Below, one piece after another: positions 1-25,716 of a DNA stretch of 64,000 bases (its first letter is position 1; each line of letters begins with the position of its first letter). Position numbers and translations under genes: made by a program. The stretch is from contig JASJZC010000004.1 of the NCBI GenBank assembly GCA_037178855.1, forward strand, positions 4,340,001 through 4,404,000, written 5' to 3'. The DNA comes from Oscheius sp. JU75. Its lineage: Eukaryota; Nematoda; Chromadorea; Rhabditida; Rhabditidae. A model generated the notes under the pieces. It made no database searches. It worked only from the letters and a program-made list of their open reading frames with translations, and had not been told where the DNA came from.

Positions 1-414
1 TCCGGATCTTTCTGTTCAGTTCGAAAACTGACGAAAGATACTCATGCCATATCCTAAGAGTTCATACATCTTTCTTTTCTCTTCACTCTGTTCCCCTGAT
101 CATCTTATAAGTGTGAACATAACTCTACCTGTTTTCTTCCCTGTAGGAATTCTCATTCGACCTTCATACCCCTACTCTATTGGTACCTGTTCTTCCCCAG
201 AGGAAGCTACTTTTAGGCTTAGTTGTATTTTTCTTCATGGTTTCTTCATGATTGCACCTTGACAGTCCGTACTATCTCTCTTCCCGTTCAGATAGACTTA
301 CCACTTGGGCAGCCCATTCCTTTCCAAAACAGTTCCAAGCGATACAATTTATTGGGCAAATATCAACAGAAACTACAACGGGAATTATGTGTATTTCACC
401 AGTGTACAAAGAGA
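1..414. other. 3' flank of the zinc-finger gene, no gene seen
   Basis: No convincing coding region is visible. Open frames on the + strand lack splice context and recognisable motifs. On the minus strand this stretch is the 3' flank of the zinc-finger gene that stops at 415. Confidence 0.5.
348..353 (-). terminator. Poly(A) signal AATAAA of the zinc-finger gene
   Basis: AATAAA on the minus strand lies about 60 nt past the stop codon at 415, a normal distance for a nematode polyadenylation signal. Confidence 0.6.
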
Positions 415-3400
415 TCAATACCGATACTGCTGCTGATAAAAGTAATTCTGTTGCTGAGGATCAGTTCCCGGCGGATGCATCGCCGTTGGCTGAACTAATG
501 GAACTGTCTGCTGTTGGAATGGTGGTGCGAACTGGGGAGGAGGAGTCTGGTACTGACCCTGGATGTTCTTGTATTGTGATAAAAAAAGGATACTTACGGG
601 CTGATAGAAGGGAGGAGGTTGCTGGAAAGCCACCGGATTGAAAGCCTGCTGATTGTAAATCTGTGACTGTTGGAACGGATAGGCAACCGGAGCCTGGGCT
701 GTCTGGCTCACAGTCGTGGGGGCTACCGAATACGGATTGAACTGTTGTTGAATTGGCTTGGCCGCCTCCGGCTGAGGAATAGCCTTGCCATTAGGGAGAA
801 TCGTTCTGGCTAGGAGCATCTTTTGACCGGGAGCAATAGGAATGTGCTCCTGGGCAGGGACAGATATCTGTACCGGAGTTGCAGTCTGTTTGACTGTCTG
901 TGGAACCGGCTGTTGCCAAGTCGTAGGAACTCCCATTCTCATGGGACCACCACGAATCTCAATGATTTCCGGAGAGTCAGTATTTGCTGGAGCAGCTGGA
1001 GCCTCTACTTTCTTATCAATCAATTGCCCAAGATCGTTCTCGAGACTGTCCCAATCGTCGTCATCATCATTGTTCTGGAGCTTGTCTGTTCGCGCTTGCA
1101 GATCGGCAATTTTGGCTCGCAACTTCTCGGTCACTTGCTTCTTCCGCTCTTGCTTCTCCTTGTTCTCTCGCTGCAACTCTTCCGGATCGTTAGGATAGAC
1201 AAGACTCATCGAGGTCTCCTTGAAGTACTCCTCCGTTTTACCAAAGTGATACGGCATTGGTTTGATGATCGGGGACAGCGGACGCGGATTCTGGTTCAAT
1301 TTAGCCCTAAAGAATCGAATTAGAAAACAAAATGAGGAAAAGAACTGACAAAGAACTGGGAATTCCCTGAAGTATACCAGTCAAGGTGAGATCTTCCCTC
1401 TGGTACGACTGCATTGATGGAGGCTGCTGTTGATAGGGGTGGTATTGAGGGTAGTTAACTGGCTGTTGGGCCATCGGCTGAATACCGTACTCGGCCAGAT
1501 TGAAATTCGTCTTCTCCGAATGTTTCTGTGTACTTTCAAGAAGAGCCGCAATAGCCTCCTGTGGTTCCTTGTCACCCATATTGATTCCCATATCGGCTGC
1601 CATCTGTCGGATCTTGTTCGGATCGACATTTCCTGTCGTCTCGACGTCCGTCTGCATCATGCACATCAGGCCAAGCAGCTTTCTCTGCAGAGCTTGTCCA
1701 TCTTTAACAGGAGTAGGAGCATCGTCCCGTGTGATTACTTCCGAAGATCGAGTTGGAGCAGAGAGGAAATTGGTCACTGGAGGAGCACTACCGGCCGTCT
1801 TCTTGATGAACTGTTCCACCTTGGACGCCCAGTTTATGTTGTCCTTGCTCGCAGTCTAAACTCTGGGATGCAAAGGATCCGAAGAACTGTTACCGCAGAT
1901 TCTGTAACCCGTCTATCACCACTTCTACGGCTTCGGCTGCGGGATCGACTTCGTCGGCGACGATCATCTCGATCTTCACGAGGACTACGCTTCTTGCTTG
2001 AAGGGGAACGACGAGAGTCGTCTCTGCGTCGAGGAGATGGACTACGACGACGCTCACGAGAACGCGAACGTCTTTTGGTTCCTCTGAATTGGTTATTTCA
2101 AAGTATTCTCTTCAAAATAACCTTGGACTACGGGAACGTTTTCTCATGTCAGAACGACTGCTCGTCTTGGAGGACCCAGCTGGCGGAGTCAAAATGGGTA
2201 CCGAAGGAATAGGAACCATTCCTGGAGGAGGAGGGAAATGGGTGTTGAATCCTGGTGGAAGATTAGTAGGAGGAGGAAAGGGCGGTACATAGGCTGCCTT
2301 CGAAGCAAAACTACCAAAAACATCCATTTGAACCGGGGCTGGAACGGGTATACGAGTCGGTTCTGGCTCTAAATTCAGAGTTTGTAAGGTGCTAGAGAAA
2401 AGGAACATACGTCTTGGAACAGGCTTTGGAGTAGAAACAACATATTCTGGACAGACTCTCTCGATAGTGGCTCTATCTAAAAGTGTGGTCAGACGATGAC
2501 AGACTGCCGGATGATCGCCCTTCTCACTCTGAATCCGATTTTTTTTTATTTTGGAGCAGAAAATATTCTTACCTTCCAAACCTTCTCGATGTAGGCGCGG
2601 AGCAATGTATCTCTCATCGAGGAATCTTTTTCCGTCATAATGTTCGCATGAATGTTCTTATGGTTCCGCAGCTAAAGAGGCTTTTGAGACTTGGACTGAA
2701 TCTGAACTGACCAAGAATGCCAACCTGTGATGTGGATTTGACAGATGGCCAATCATCTCCGACGGATTGCCCCAGATGCCACATATTGAACAGTAGTAGG
2801 TCTCTAGCTCCGGAGCATCGATACAAACCACCTGAAAGAGTTATCGTTAGGTTTTAAGAATATGAAGATACCTCGAAAACACTGTCCACTCCGACATTTC
2901 CCTCGATGGAACAGGCCTTCTTGCTGAACTGAACTGGCATCTCAGCTGTAGGAATTCTCTCGGCCCCCTGTCTCCACACTGAAAGGGATTAGGTGAAATG
3001 GATCTATTAGAGACTGAGTTTCAAAAGAACAAATGTAGATTTACGTTGTAACGGTTTATAATCCGGAATTTTAATTTTGCTCTAGAATTAAAAGACGATA
3101 TCAGAAACTGACTCTTTGATAGAAAGCACTTTCAAAAACATCGAAGGAACAAGAGAACCTACTGTAGTCGACGAGCTGAGCCCTATTGGAACAAAGAGAC
3201 GCGATTATCAAATCGACGGTCCTGCCTCGCAGGGACGGACGTCCTTCCGCCGGCTCATTTTTTTTCTGCCTCGGAATCGGAGATATCGAACGACGTTTGT
3301 GAGGAGAGATCTCCCTGCGACCATGTCTCAGAGGGCTACGACGAGGAGGTGACCGACTGTGGCGACGGCTTCTCCGCTCTCTTGACCTGAAGAGTACGTC

Positions 3401-6400
3401 AGAATCCAGAATGTCTGGCAGTCTAGGCTACAAACCTGGATCGAGATCTGCTTCGTCGTCTCTTTCTCGGAGAGGGACTTCTGGACCGACCGTGACTTAT
3501 ATCCATGTCCTCTGCTCCCATCGGATAGACGGGTATAGCGGCCACAGTTGGCACAAAACTGTTGAACACGGGTTTTGGTCCAATGCCCGGAAAGTTGGGA
3601 GGAGGGACCGAGAAGTTCATGGGCATCGGTGGTGGCGCGTTCATATGGGGCATCATTGGAGGAGCCAGATGGGTCAACGGCTGGAACTTGTTTGACAAGG
3701 CATTGGTCCGTTCCGTGATGAATTGAAATTCTTCTTTCTTTCTCTTCTCCTCCTCTCTCTTTTTCAAACTTTGCAATTTCTGGAGCTCATTCTCCAACAC
3801 AGTCTTATGATCGTTTCTCTGTCGCTTGGCCAGCTTATCCTTCTCCGCCTAGAAATTACTGAATACCTGAGAATGTAAAGCCATTTTGAACCTGAATAAT
3901 AGCAAACTGTCTGGCCTTTTCTGCCTCCTCCTTGATCTTTCTCTTCTGTTCTCTTGCCAAATCCTCCTTGAGTCGCTCGGTCTCAGCCTTCAGCCTGTCA
4001 GATGCGTCGCGAATCTTCTTCTCGCGTTCCAGGGTCTCATTCTTGATTCGATCCTGGTTCTCTTTCTCTCGGGCCAGAATCTTCAACTTCTCTTGTTCCC
4101 GCTTCAATCGTAGTTGCTCGGCTTTCTGCCTCGAGACGGCCAAGCTATCCTGTTTCTTTTTGGCATTCTGCTCATCCTCCAACATGGCTTGAGTCCTTTT
4201 TTGTTCTCCGATCGGATCAAAGACCGGAATCGGATACTCCTTGCTCGGCTTGACGTCCTTGACAAGATTGGCCAGCACACGACGTTCAATTTTTGGATCA
4301 CTCTTGGCCGCATCCAATTCGTGAATCGACATCGGAAAGTACTTTTGCTAAAACAGGAACATGATATACAATTATAAAAATAGATGAATAAATACAATTG
4401 AACAGTAGGAAAGACACAACTTACCACATAGTTAAAAATGTGGTCTCTGGACCGAACATGCTGTTCGAGAGCGACATGACGCTTCGGAATACTGAGCGCA
4501 CAAAGTTTACAGAAAAAGTCGGGAGGGCGATCTGGCTCGTACTGACTGCTCGCCCTCTCGATCATGTCCTCGAGTCCAACCACCGACAGCACATACTGAT
4601 ACTTGGAAAAGTCTGGATTGAAATGCCAGGAGAGCTTCTGAAATGGATATCAGCAAAAATGAAGAAGAGAGGAGGAACCTTGACAGGATTCGGCTGGACA
4701 AACGGCTTCACAGTGTGATTGGAAGTGCTTTCGGCAAACCGACAACGGTCTGAATGAAATCGGGTAGGAAGGAAAGACAATACAGATTGACGCAAGAGAA
4801 AACAAAAGGATACCTGCTTCCAGCTGGGCATAGGCCTGGAGACGACGGTCGTGTTCATCGTCGAATAGATGGACATCGAAGACGTCGTGCAATAGAGTCT
4901 CGACCGTGGTCGGGATGAGCATTTGACATGCCTGAAATGGGGTTTAGGGACTGGGAAGCTATATCATCGAAAGGACCATCTCAAAAGTAAGAGATCATAC
5001 AGAAAAGTCGAAACAGTTGAATGAAAACAAGAGAAACGAATCCAATCTCGAAAGATTGTATAACAAGATCTGATAGAAACCAAATGGTTTCGAGGCATAT
5101 ACGAATGTATAAATGGTTGCAAATCAAAAAGTCATGTTATAACCAAAAACCAAGCACAAAGATCAAAAACGTAGAAGAAGCAATATCTGTTTGGAGAAAA
5201 ACAAGAAAGAAAAAGAAGAATTCGAAAGAAACTAACCATGCACCGGAGAATCCACTTTCTGGATAGTTTGTTGTCCTGATCGTCCATCCAGACGATCCGA
5301 CAGGTTGAAAACATCAAGGCATCCTGTAGATCTTTGACGAGCTTGTCTTCTCCATCATTTGAGATCTGATCGATTACTGGCCAGAGAGCAGCAGCAGCCG
5401 GACGGAATTCGGGAAGGTAGTATGGTAGTTGAGTCTGTAAGGAGCGACTACTAAAAAACTGATCAAGAGGACGTACCATTCGATGTGGGACGGTCATCTT
5501 TTTGGCGATATTGGTGGCTTTTTCGGGAGAGTATACCCTGATTTGTCCCCAGTTCTGACTCTTGATCGTGCTGTACATGTGACCGATGTCGTAATAGAAC
5601 GGATTGACTGGAGCGTATGTTCTCTGGAGCCAGTCGAGCATCAGATCCAGGACAGATTTCTCATTGGGTTGCCCCATCAACAGGGCAAGGAAGTCTCGAT
5701 TGTCATAGTGCTGAGAGTGCTCTTGAAAGGTGAAGGAAGTGATCATACCAGATACTGATTGAGATGCATGTAGGAGCGGATGTGGTTGTTGATTCCGTCG
5801 ATTGAGTCCTTTTTGTAGGTTCGGGCACAGAGAGTACAGACGACTTCCCCGGCCTCCTGATCTTCAACAATCCATTCAAGACCGACGTCACACTGGGTTT
5901 GGATCTTGTAGGAGATCTTGTCATCGACCTGAAAGATGCTTATTGTCATTCGACCTGAAGATCCCAAACGCACATTAATATTCTTCCATTCACCATGAAG
6001 CATAGGCGGAAGGGTCTTGACCGTGGGCAGAAGAGGCACAAAGAACTCGTCGTCTGAACAGTCCCTGTTCAATAGAGGTACACAAAACTCACAAAATCGG
6101 TAGCAACTTTGGCGCGAGAGAACATCGAAGTGAGCTGTACTGGTCACGTGATCATTCCAGATACCCTCAGCCAGTGGAGCATCATTCATCTCGACCTTGA
6201 TCACACATTTGCAGATTCCACAGACGAGACAAAGATCGGCTCCGAAGCTGGTCAGTGGGAACATGAACTCCTCGACGTCCAGTTTCTCTTCACACCGCAG
6301 ATTCATAATCGGCTCTGGTAGAGACCCACTGTCCAGTTTTTTGTGCTTGTCGTTGTCCATTGTGATCTTGCTCAACAGATCCATCATCTTGGCACGACGC

Positions 6401-7880
6401 ACATCGGGACTCTGATGTATGTAGCGAATGATGTCCTGAGTCTTCTTTGTACACAGGAATCGGAGAATATGGAACTCTGAGGCGAAGTGCTCTTCGACGC
6501 AATTGACCACACATTGACAAAGCAGACAGTAGTTCTGTTTGCCTGCAGTCAGGAGATGGTTCTTGCCGCAGATTGGTCCAAAGTAGGTCGAGTTGATTCG
6601 TCTCCAGTGGTAGGCAAGGGCTCCGGACTCTTCATTCTCGTCGTCCAGGACCTCCTCCACGTTCACTGAAAATTTGGAAGCTTTTGTCAGAAAGAGTTTA
6701 CTCACAATAATTCAGGATTCCCAGCACTGCAGAGGCCTTTCTGTGTTCCGGGCTGTTCTCGTGCACATTCCAGACCTTGTTCAGATTCTTTCGAAAGCAG
6801 GGAATCACCACGTGACAGACCTGCAGGTTGTATTTTGAATCAGTAGCTTCAAAAAGTTACCGTACAGCGGACAATGGCCCTCTTGATCGTCTCGTCATCT
6901 CCCAAAGTAAGAGTAAGGGTCTCTTTCGGTGGATTGGGTAGATTCGCAACGACGAGCTTGACCATCGCGTCCTCCTTAGACATGTCCAGTTCGAAGACTT
7001 CCGGAGGAATCTCTCCTTGAGTCTCGTAGAGCTCGTCCCTCGCTCTGTTAAGCTCCGTGTAGTATTCGATGGGATTGTGCTTGTACTTCTTGATGGCCGC
7101 AGCCTTGTCCGGGTCGAACTCTTCAAGGTAGGCTGTCAGATGAGTCGGAGAGCGGACATGATGCTCTGCCTGCTCGAGACTGCATCCCGAATCGTAGCAG
7201 ATCGAACATGCCCACCAGCCGGTGGCACACCACGGAAATCGGAACTCGTGGAGACATTCGAGCCCTGAATTTTCCTTTGAAAGATAGACTGGAAGAGAAC
7301 TGACCTGCTGCCTTCTCCTTCGAAGTTCTGAATCGTCGAGCAAGGGCGGAGGGAAGATTGCTGTTCGAGCTCTTCAGATAAGTGTTCAGGAAGGTCTTGA
7401 TGGCGAATTTCTGGAATTCATTATTTTATTTCTTTCCAAAATCAGTCGATTAACCTTGGTGTGAGTCTTCTTAGCCTCGTGTTCCTTCTTCTCCTCGGTA
7501 CTGACACAAGTCTCGTTGCAGACCTCACAGACGTTCTTCTTGCTCCAGGGATTTAGCATCTTCTCTTTCGTTTTTGAATCCGTCATTTTGACATTCGCCT
7601 GAAGATTTTTGACCAATCAGTTCAGTGGATAGGGCTAAGAGAAGAGAGAGCAAGAGACCTTGGTCATCGCAGCTTGGAAATAAACTGGGATCTGCTCGCT
7701 TTTTGATACTCCAATCAGTGCTTTGAACTTTTGTTCTGCTTTTGCTTTTGGTTCAAAGCAGGAGCTTTGGCAAGTCAGGACAAACCTTACAAAAGAGCAA
7801 GTAGTTTCGGTTTGGGAAAGTGTTGCTTGCAGCCACTTAGAGCTCCGCGGGTATCTCTGCTTTCGTTGGTATTTGAGCAT
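415..7880 (-). CDS. Large RS-rich nuclear protein with multiple U1/matrin-type zinc fingers
   Basis: I do not recognise a named orthologue. Exons chain in frame on the minus strand across small introns. Paired-cysteine fingers of CxxC-...-H...H form recur: VCEVCNETC near 7530, ACSICYDSGC near 7200, YCLLCQCVVNC near 6520, VCTLCARTY near 5840, FCKLCALSI near 4500 and YCSICGIWGN near 2780. Next to these are a Glu/Lys/Arg-rich coiled coil (3860-4330), Pro-rich segments and two Arg-Ser tracts (about 3250-3480 and 1870-2100). The C-terminus is Gln/Pro/Tyr-rich and stops at 415. RS tracts with U1-like fingers are typical of nuclear RNA-processing factors, so a splicing-related role is an inference. 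The ATG at 7880 is the first Met of the open frame, but the true 5' exon is uncertain. It could be two genes, but the 2.9-3.5 kb junction keeps frame through short introns, which favours one. Confidence 0.75.
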
Positions 7881-8452
7881 TTCCTGCGTAATTTCCTATG
7901 ATATGGGACTTCCTGATAGGATAAAAGAAACGAATATGGACGTTAGAGAGCTACGATTTTAGACCTTGTTCGTGTAGTCAAATAGTCAGTTTCGAACCGT
8001 TTACTGAAAAATAAGGCAAGTTTGTAGAAGGAGTTCTTCACATTTCAAGATAGTGTCTTTACCCAAATATTCTTGGGCAAAAACAAAAGTTTCACTCAAG
8101 TTAGACATTTCCTTCCACTGAGAATCCTTGCGAGTACGCACTCACGGCCGTAATTAACCGTCTACCTTTGGCTCTCTAGAGATTTGTAAAATTACAAAAA
8201 AGGGGAAAGAGAACGTCTAGTTGAAACCAAAGGAAGACAGAAAATCTCTCGCCTCGATAGGAGCCGTTCTCCGGCTCGGGCGACTACTAATCTACGAGAC
8301 ACCCTCTGCTCGCTCCGGGACCAAGTCGTAAGAAGCCGAGCTGACCAGCTGATTGACCCATCCTCGGTTTTCTGCATATTTCCGCGTTTCTCCTTATCGA
8401 TTTGTGTTAGAGAACAAGCTCCTTCTTTCAGGGGGATGAGAATCGAGAAGAA
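7881..8452. promoter_or_regulatory. Divergent intergenic region between the zinc-finger gene and Furry
   Basis: About 570 bp separate the two divergent start codons. A polypyrimidine acceptor (CCTTCTTTCAG) at about 8421-8431 lies just before the Furry ATG and could be a cis or trans-splice site. No coding exon could be supported here, although an upstream Furry 5' exon is possible. Confidence 0.4.
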
Positions 8453-22445
<13,993 letters not shown>

Positions 22446-22813
22446 GTCCCCCCTACGTGTCCGTCGTTTTTACGACATAATCCCAAATATTAAACGAGTA
22501 TTCAGAGAGAGAGAGTACGGTATGTACGCGTCAGACAAGAACTTGTTCTCCTAGCGCGAACGGCCAATTATCGAGGATCTGATCGTCCTTTTGTGTCCCA
22601 CACAGTTTCGCTTACACTTTTTTGTACAGTAGAGTAAAGCTTTAACTTGCACAAAATATAATTTATTGTGTGTGTGAATCTCACGGGGAATGACTTTGTA
22701 CACGAGTGGAGACGAGAATATCATGAGGAAGTTCTAAAGCTGAGCACAAGTTGTGTGTTTTTGGAAATAAATAGCTCGACTAGGGCGGACTGAGAGAAAA
22801 GTACTGAGAATCA
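22446..22813. other. Convergent 3' region of Furry and the T-box gene
   Basis: This is the 3' flank between the Furry stop (22445) and the T-box stop (22814). It is A/T-rich and no coding region was seen. Confidence 0.6.
22766..22771 (+). terminator. Poly(A) signal AATAAA, probably of Furry
   Basis: AATAAA on the plus strand lies about 320 nt after the Furry stop and about 40 nt short of the convergent T-box stop. Confidence 0.5.
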
Positions 22814-24752
22814 TCATGGTTTGGCTAGGAGATCACAGACGTCGAACCCGCCTTTTCGTGTGGAAGTGGCGGCCGGGAGAAGGGGTATATGTTGTGGGGA
22901 ACGAAGCAGCATTTGCCATTGCTGTAGAAAATCGGGTGGACAGAGCATTTCGGGGCTGAAGAAGGGTGAAAAGAGTGGTGGTCCTGCTCTATTGGGCAAC
23001 ATAGGCATTTGGGGTGGAGAAATTTTGGGTGGAGTAATGGACTCGGATCCCTCACGGGGTTTCTTAGCCGGGGACTCATCGCTGTCGTCGTCACTATGTC
23101 TCGATGTACTCGGCGACTGATCTCGATTACAGACTTGAAGATGTCTCTTCTTCTCCCTCTTCCCCGCACCCGTGTCTCGGAATCCCTTGGCAAAAGGATT
23201 GTTGTCAATCTTCAGCTGGGTCACCTGAAAGAGTTGCTATCTGCTTTTATCGACCAGAAGCCCATTTGGTCTGACCCGCTGTCTGACCAATTACAGCACT
23301 ATCACTGATAGCTCCCTCACTTACCTTCTCGTTCTGGTAGGCCGTGACCGCGATGAACTCGGTTTCTTTGAAGACAAACGTCTTGAAGGCACAATATGGC
23401 AAATGGAGGAACTCGCTACATCGGACAATATGTAATCGAGGCTGATACTTGTGCATCGAGTTCAGAATCGTCTGAAAGAACAATGATCATCCCATGTCAG
23501 TCCTAACAACATCTGACTTGACCTTAACTTTTTCTCCCCCGTCTAGGATTACTGTAGTTGATATTTATGCTTAATTGTGTAATGATCCTCGACTCTCGGA
23601 AGGTGTGATTTTGCTCGCCGGGACTACGCAATCGATGGGGAGGGCGCCTCGGCCACACTCACTGTACACACGACGAAGCGATTTCACCTTGGGCCTAATT
23701 GCCGCTGATTGGAGGCACAAAAGAAAGGCACTGAATAATGCAGATGGACCGGAGATACGAAATATGAGCAATGAGTCAAGTCGGACGACAGATTTTCATC
23801 TTTAGTTTTTTAGTTTCTGAAACTTTCAAAGGAACTTCTTCTCTAAGAGTCACTATTATCTAATTCAAAAGAAAGGGTCTGCTACCTACTAGCTCTCTTA
23901 GTTGCGTCACTTCCTCCAAGAGTCACAAGCCAAATCCTACTAGAGTTAAACCTTTTAAAACTCACATATCCGTGCTTGTCACTAATGTTGTTTGTCAACT
24001 TCAACTTGTGAAAGTTGGCTCCTTTGGCCATCCAATGTTCGCCGATGTTTGGAGAATCCGGATGCGTATAGAGTCGTTTTGGCATCTCCGGATCTGCCTT
24101 GCCGGCTATCATCCACCTGCAAAGAAAGCTTTCTCTTGTAGCCTAATTGAGCAGTCCGGGGCCAGTTAATCGGCGGAGGTGAGGGAGTCGGTGACAAATT
24201 GAGCGCCACTTTGTGGCCATATAGGGTACGGTAGAACCAGCACATATCAGCTACTGGCCCCTGCTCGCTGGTGATAACTTTCACGCGCTCCAGCCGCATT
24301 TCAACAAGGCAAAGACGAAACCACAGCTACCGTAGCTTTCGAAAGATGCCTACCTTGAATTGTTGAATTTGTATCGAGAGTCATCAGCTGGAACGAGGTC
24401 CATGAGTAAAAAGTATTTTGATTTCTTGTCGAGGCCACTGATTTTGACTCGGAACGCGGGAAATATCCGTCTGAAATTCAGTTTCTCTGGGTTACAGGAT
24501 TCTCTCCTACCTTCCGCTCTTTGTGATGACCATCTCCGTGCCACAGTCGGCAAACTGTCTCCACAGTTCGAGATCGTCCAACTCGACCTGGGGGTCATCT
24601 ACGACGCCGTCATCTTCTGGAGGCCGAAGCGATGGCACGTCGGCCATGGGACGAGGAAAAAAGGCGCCAGGTGCTCCTGGCAATGACAACGGGTTCGTCA
24701 TAAAGGGAAGAAGCGCAAAGTCAGGACGACTAAGGAACGGGTTGAACGCCAT
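22814..24752 (-). CDS. tbx-2: T-box transcription factor, TBX2/3 class
   Basis: TBX2/3 proteins are DNA-binding repressors; the C. elegans member tbx-2 acts in pharyngeal and neuronal fates. Five exons are readable: 24752 to about 24510, about 24485-24370, about 24115-23965, about 23475-23325 and about 23225-22814. The T-box begins after [17 protein letters not shown] and includes [93 protein letters not shown] and [26 protein letters not shown] and the [11 protein letters not shown] start match the TBX2/3 class rather than Brachyury or TBX1. The protein is roughly 355 residues, with a short N-terminus and a Pro-rich tail of about 110 residues that includes a basic KREKKRH stretch. It is nuclear by family. 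Its upstream region abuts HGH1. Confidence 0.96.
23601..23608 (+). promoter_or_regulatory. Canonical T-box half-site in a T-box gene intron
   Basis: AGGTGTGA is the consensus core half-site for T-box proteins. It lies in the intron between the third and fourth exons of the T-box gene. An 8-mer can occur by chance, so binding is only suggested. Confidence 0.35.
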
Positions 24753-25716
24753 TCCCGAAGTGAGAAAAGGTTCTGAAAATGAATAATTCTCTTGAGTCAG
24801 GAGAACAAAAAGCTGAGAGCTTCCTCACTGTCTGACACAAATACCGTCCAGATAAGAACTCTAATTGTGAGAAGAGGGATTAGAGACGTGTCAAAAAGAA
24901 CAAGTCATTTCGAGGAACAACATTTGTTTTGTCGAGACACGAGATTCATGTCAACTGGCTAGAGAAACGTGATAAGTCGAGTTCACAAACAAAAGCGAGT
25001 AAAAAGGAAGTGGTAGCTATCCGGTTAGTTTCTTATAAATCAGTTTTTCAGAGAACTATTCGAAAAAGAGCAAATGTACGTGGAAATTTATAGACTGGAC
25101 TTGACAGAATAGACATCTCGAGAAACTGTGAAAGGAACAAATTCTGAGCGTAAGGGAAATAAAAAGAGATTCAAGATAATTGTAAAAGTCAAAACCATAG
25201 AGAGAATAAGAAATAAGGTTCAAAGCTGAGAAAAGGTGAGAGAGGAAGGGACCTGAAACATTCATAACACTCCTAGAGGGGACTAGAAGAAGAACAGTAG
25301 CCATCTGGACTACGGTAGCCTGTAAGACCAGAAGAGACGCCATCAGCAGCGCATCACACGCGCTGCTGCCGAAATTGACACCTCCCAACTTGTATTTACT
25401 AGGAGGGACCCCTTCAGCCCGCCTCCTCAGTTCTCCGATTGGCTGCTGGAGGCAGGCCAGCCGGGCTCCGCCCTCTCGCTCGGCCGCAATGTTCGCGGGC
25501 TGTGGTGGTACGGTACCAGCTTTGCCGCCTTTTGACGCCCGAGCTGTTGCTCCTTCGTGTAACCTCATCCTTCCTTTGTCGGTTGATCGGAGCCACTTCA
25601 GCTACTGTAAGGGTGCGAGCACTCACAGTGACTATAACCAGCCTTTATTCTCTCACATAACAGTGTCAACAAGCGTGTTTAACAAGGTAAATCAACAATG
25701 AGGGAGAGGACAGTGG
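24753..25716. promoter_or_regulatory. Upstream region of the T-box gene
   Basis: These 960 bp lie between the T-box ATG and the HGH1 stop, on the same strand. No coding exon is supported. It includes a G/C-richer patch at 25330-25560 and a TTGACACCT motif near 25375 that resembles a T-box half-site. It is the natural promoter candidate for the T-box gene. Confidence 0.45.

Noticed and set aside
415-4332. Splitting the left zinc-finger gene into two or three genes
   Set aside because: Frames continue through short consensus introns near 2.85, 3.03 and 3.39 kb, and zinc fingers and RS tracts occur on both sides; no internal poly(A) signal or start was found.
25375-25701. 108-codon + strand ORF upstream of the T-box gene
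   Set aside because: No family motif, overlaps a G/C-rich promoter-like region and has competing frames on both strands.
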